From positions 1-57,942 of the forward strand of contig NZ_JAMDGY010000071.1 of assembly GCF_028656955.1 (NCBI RefSeq): a stretch of DNA of 57,942 nucleotides, in the 5' to 3' direction. A program made the translations under genes and the position numbers. Every line of letters starts with the position of its first letter. The first letter of the stretch is position 1. The notes beneath the pieces were generated by a model. The model did not search any database, was not told where the DNA came from, and saw nothing but the letters and a program-made list of their open reading frames with translations. The DNA is from Pseudomonas fontis (lineage in GTDB: Bacteria; Pseudomonadota; Gammaproteobacteria; Pseudomonadales; Pseudomonadaceae). This document shows, piece by piece, positions 57,477 to 57,942 of this stretch.

Positions 57477-57788
57477 ATGAGCATTCCTGCAAATGCCCTG
57501 AGCGACGAAGAGTGCCTGCACTACGCAGCGCTAGAACCAGCAGCCGCTGCCGAGCTTACCCGCAGGCTGACTGCTCAAAGCATCGACCCTAGCGCAGAGC
57601 GCGAGGAGCTTTGTGAGGATATCCGTCGCCTCGAAAGCCAGATCGACGACAACGATGATGAGCTCAACAACCTGCGAGATGGTGCGGAAGAGGCTTGCAC
57701 CTACATCAGGCGCGCAATGAATCGCGATGAAGATGAAGAGCTTTCAGTGACCGTGCTTCTTCAAAAAGCCCTCCACCGCCTGGAGTGA
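57477..57788 (+). CDS. small acidic coiled-coil phage-type protein
   Basis: 103 residues. REELCEDIRRLESQIDDNDDELNNLRDGAEEACTYIRRAM is a short coiled coil; the rest is acidic and helical. It is common in Pseudomonas prophage early regions. Followed 5 bases later by the next gene. Confidence 0.65.
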   Translation: MSIPANALSDEECLHYAALEPAAAAELTRRLTAQSIDPSAEREELCEDIRRLESQIDDNDDELNNLRDGAEEACTYIRRAMNRDEDEELSVTVLLQKALHRLE

Positions 57789-57793
57789 TATCC

Positions 57794-57942
57794 ATGAGCA
57801 CATTTGCTGTATTTGGTATGAACGAGCACTTCGCCCGCGAAGAAGCGAAACGCAAGGTGCGAGACTTCAAGATCGAGAAAGGTCAGCACATCGATCTGTC
57901 GATGTGCCAATGGCTTGTATCTCGACTAACGCCTCTTTGGAG
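57794..57942 (+). CDS. partial phage-type gene at window edge
   Basis: Starts MSTFAVFGMNEHFAREEAKRKV and runs off the window after 49 codons. Too little remains to identify it. Confidence 0.5.
   Translation, partial: MSTFAVFGMNEHFAREEAKRKVRDFKIEKGQHIDLSMCQWLVSRLTPLW

Overview
The window looks like a chromosome segment of a fluorescent-group Pseudomonas: it is GC-rich, with protein families and codon use typical of that genus. The genus call is an inference from gene content. It has three parts.

(1) 1-14.9 kb, chromosomal or accessory genes. Two GNAT acetyltransferases flank a leftward three-gene operon (8255 to 577) encoding a very large protein with a beta-propeller-like region, a predicted two-domain TULIP (BPI-like) lipid-binding protein and a long pentapeptide-repeat protein. 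I do not recognise this operon as a described system. Next come an orphan PD-(D/E)XK nuclease-like gene and a leftward lipid-metabolite cluster (13977 to 10060): an N-acyltransferase of the autoinducer-synthase/FeeM type, an NTF2/SnoaL-like protein, a heme-oxygenase-fold diiron oxidase and a long-chain acyl-CoA synthetase. A HIT hydrolase precedes the cluster. A truncated IS3-family element (about 14.85-15.25 kb) marks the edge of the mobile DNA.

(2) About 15.2-20.5 kb and 55.3-57.9 kb, pieces of an older prophage or phage-like island: small phage-type genes, a frameshifted GIY-YIG gene, a CigR-like gene, a TIR-domain gene and several unknown genes. A 42-bp leader hairpin is repeated at 18579 and 56213 with one mismatch.

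(3) 20496-55307, an apparently intact transposable (Mu/BcepMu-type) prophage of 34,812 bp inserted into that older element, so this is a prophage inside a prophage. Its ends can be placed from the sequence alone. Both start TG, both carry a GAtAAAt-like motif 14 and 37 bases from the end, and a perfect 6-bp CTCAAG duplication flanks them. Early genes run rightward from a repressor/operator region at 46.5 kb: a Ner-like protein, regulators, a DDE transposase, a MuB-like ATPase, GemA and a Mor-type activator. Late genes run leftward: lysis (lysozyme-like protein, holin-like protein, nested Rz/Rz1), Mu-type head, Mu-type sheath and tube, then P2-type tail and baseplate genes and tail fibre. Four exact copies of a 21-bp element lie just upstream of four late gene blocks, each followed by an inverted repeat in the leader. 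They are the best candidates for the late promoters, perhaps controlled by the phage's own Mor-family protein. Two rightward morons and a lysogeny-side group (repressor, tail-anchored protein, secreted protein) interrupt or flank the late genes.
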